From contig OX337238.1 in assembly GCA_946965045.2 (NCBI GenBank), forward strand, positions 806,001 through 870,000: DNA of 64,000 nucleotides, written 5' to 3'. Below are positions 62,279 to 64,000 of the stretch, piece after piece. Made by a program: the position numbers and the translations under genes. Below the pieces are notes generated by a model, which saw nothing but the letters and a program-made list of their open reading frames with translations, was not told the origin of the DNA and searched no databases. Each line of letters opens with the position of its first letter. Position 1 is the stretch's first letter. The DNA is from Epithemia pelagica (Eukaryota > Bacillariophyta > Bacillariophyceae > Surirellales > Surirellaceae).

Positions 62279-62874
62279 GTTCAAGCGGAATGTCAACGAC
62301 GTAGCGCTTGGTAGAAATTCTACGTAAAAGCGCCTGCCATCCTCTTAATATAGCCCTTCTAATTATGCCTCTACCATTCTACCAAAAATCGACCATGGTG
62401 AACGGTCCTTTTGACCGATCTCTTGCCACATAGGAGACGGCTCCGTAATCCCATGCGTCGAATCTCTTCTTCATACATTGGTTGAGCATGGGGAACGTTA
62501 GTTGCCTTGTATTCTTGTTGTAGGTGTTGTTTTATCTAGTTGAAGGTTGTCGGCGCGTGATTTACCACGGCAAATTACGGCAAAACTTCGGCGCAACCAA
62601 TGCACCTCTATCGTAGAATCGAATCATAGAAGATAGAACAAAGACTATGAATATTTGTAGTGTTGTTCACTTCAAAAATGGCACTCTTTGCGTAATATAG
62701 ATGGAACTAAGACTAGAAGTTGCGTCGTTCACAGCGAAGAGGGATGTTCTTTTCGTTGTTGTGACTCACACAGCCGTACCACCGGTAAACGCAACTTATC
62801 ACAGCTATAGAATTAGGAAAGATCCTACTTGTACATACTCGAATGATAACCTTAAAACACTAGTAAATAGTTAA
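62279..62874. other. Intergenic, no gene seen
   Basis: This separates the Gag relic from the next minus-strand gene. No coding signal. Confidence 0.4.
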
Positions 62875-63483
62875 TCACTTGTCTTGTGGATTGAAGAAGA
62901 GGTTTTGATGAGGGTACTTGACCATGATCGAACCAAGCGAAATGTTGAAACGATCCATGTCATTGCAGCCCATGTAGATTGTGACAACCTGGGGCTCCAT
63001 GCACGCTTTAGGGGTGATGGAGCAGCGTGTGTAGAGGCGGAAGCGTCCCGTGACTTCTTCGTTCTTGCTCGTCTTTCCGAAGACCTGGTCCAAATGCGAC
63101 AGAGCGATGAACCCAACTGGAATAACCAACGCTGGTTCCTCATGCTCTTTCGTTGCATCCCGGTGGAACATTGCAATCCGAAGGTAGTCAGTCGAGAGCT
63201 CCCGCTGGACAAGCAGATGGCCACGGTCAACGATGTTGGTTCCAGTGTCCGCGCTTCTCGACATGGGTCCAAGGAGCGCACAAACGTTTCTTGCGTAGAA
63301 CGAACACTTGAAAGGAAGACCGAAACCACCCTCACGGTCGTCCTCTTCATTGAACTCGAACTTCTTCTTCCCTGCGATGGCCATCTTCGCGTCTTGTCTC
63401 TTCTTCCTTGCCTCTTCCTGTCGTCTCTGTTTGATTGTTCTAGATGATGATGATGACGGCGGGTGATTCGGAAGCTGCTTCAT
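62875..63483 (-). CDS. Uncharacterised protein, 202 residues
   Basis: The frame runs from ATG 63483 to the stop at 62875. The first ~45 residues are basic and Ser-rich (PSSSSSRTIKQRRQEEARKK), as in a nuclear signal. The rest reads like a folded mixed beta domain (FGLPFKCSFYARNVCALLG, GHLLVQRELSTDYLRIAMFH, LVIPVGFIALSHLDQVFGK, VVTIYMGCNDMDRFNISLGS). The opposite strand carries a 187-codon frame over the same bases, which I take as a shadow. I do not recognise the family; nearness to a Gag relic raises the chance that it belongs to a mobile element. Confidence 0.45.
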   Translation of the reverse strand: MKQLPNHPPSSSSSRTIKQRRQEEARKKRQDAKMAIAGKKKFEFNEEDDREGGFGLPFKCSFYARNVCALLGPMSRSADTGTNIVDRGHLLVQRELSTDYLRIAMFHRDATKEHEEPALVIPVGFIALSHLDQVFGKTSKNEEVTGRFRLYTRCSITPKACMEPQVVTIYMGCNDMDRFNISLGSIMVKYPHQNLFFNPQDK

Positions 63484-64000
63484 GCTGCAACTTTATTGTG
63501 GCGCGCGCCGATATTGTTCACGAATGAGCTGTTAGAATTCTCACCGTCTATGGTGGTTAGATTCTACATCTCATCGATTCCCCATGTCACATAGCCTCGT
63601 GCTATCGCACCATGCCCTCTAGCTTCGAGCTATGTTTCCTAGCTTCGCGCTATATCGACCTATATTTCTTCGCAAATCATGAAAAGTGAGAATAGATTGA
63701 CGAACTCACTCTCAAGACTAAACTGGGTCGTGCGGTATTACAACGGACATAAATTTGGCCGTTGCTCGGACATTATACTAACGCCCTAAGCATACGCGCC
63801 CGAAATCATCGAGCGCACCCAAGCGACATCCGAGCGCTATCGGCATCTATCCGATCCAACGGTCTAAGTATCCCAAGCACGACACACGATCACGCGAGAC
63901 CATATTTCCATTCCCACAATCTCCAAATTGTCAACAAGCTGCGCGCCATGAAAACAACTATGCCAACCCAAAGCAAGAGCTGTTGACCCTGTATATGTTA
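63484..64000. other. AT-rich tail with short repeats
   Basis: No gene is supported. Around 63590-63655 words of the form AGCTTCGNGCTAT and GTGCTATCGCAC recur with variation. Confidence 0.35.

Noticed and set aside
62884-63447. 187-codon plus-strand frame overlapping the 202-residue gene
   Set aside because: It is antisense to a frame with a better start and more protein-like composition.

Overview
This window is nuclear DNA of a photosynthetic stramenopile, most likely a pennate diatom. Evidence: GT-AG introns of roughly 45 to 560 bases break otherwise compact genes; one protein carries a signal peptide ending in the diatom plastid-entry motif (VVA/FAPG); the conserved genes are all eukaryotic (AP-2 sigma, VMA21, COQ4, MSI1/RBBP4, TRF4-type poly(A) polymerase, DGAT2, VIT/CCC1); and a Copia-type Gag relic lies near the right end. 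Only ATG starts are used here; several long open frames begin at GTG or TTG, and I moved those starts to an internal ATG. No tRNA, rRNA, CRISPR or bacterial operon structure was seen.

Layout. 1-1862: a secreted two-SET-domain protein on the minus strand, cut by the left edge. 1863-9866: gene-poor, holding a VIT/CCC1 iron transporter (4808-5860), a 484-base tandem duplication (7023-7984) and a weak unknown ORF. 9867-19359: a GAF protein, an NSF-like AAA ATPase with a signal peptide, an acidic unknown protein, a DUF1499 protein with a twin-arginine segment, and a three-repeat Myb protein. 20013-20752: a three-exon mitochondrial-type thioredoxin.

21029-32321 is the unusual part: an interleaved head-to-tail array of two uncharacterised small-gene families. 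Family CC (six copies, A-F) has a coiled coil followed by a conserved tail (LMSFRQN, YLGHRP, acidic end). Family G (four copies, G1-G4) is Gly/Ser/Pro-rich, with one intron and a repeated WPSTTGKPSGGNRS-like tail. Flanking non-coding DNA is duplicated too, with a period near 2.5 kb, and several copies are decaying.

30497-45000: an unknown small protein that shares a promoter region, with a perfect TGACGT-bearing inverted repeat, with CC copy F; a zinc-ribbon protein with a possible nuclease core; an FkbM-type methyltransferase; a DGAT2-like acyltransferase with an in-frame stop; AP-2 sigma; a plastid membrane protein; a low-complexity unknown; and VMA21. 45496-60353 is gene-dense: a 1025-residue secreted, probably GPI-anchored protein, MSI1/RBBP4, a TRF4-like poly(A) polymerase, COQ4 and a 1200-residue double ABC transporter. 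60354-64000 holds a degraded Gag and one unknown gene.

The genes do not form a pathway. Recurrent themes are membrane traffic and vacuole (AP2S1, VMA21, VIT), mitochondrial function (COQ4, thioredoxin, perhaps the CC family) and chromatin/RNA (SET, MSI1, Myb, TRF4).
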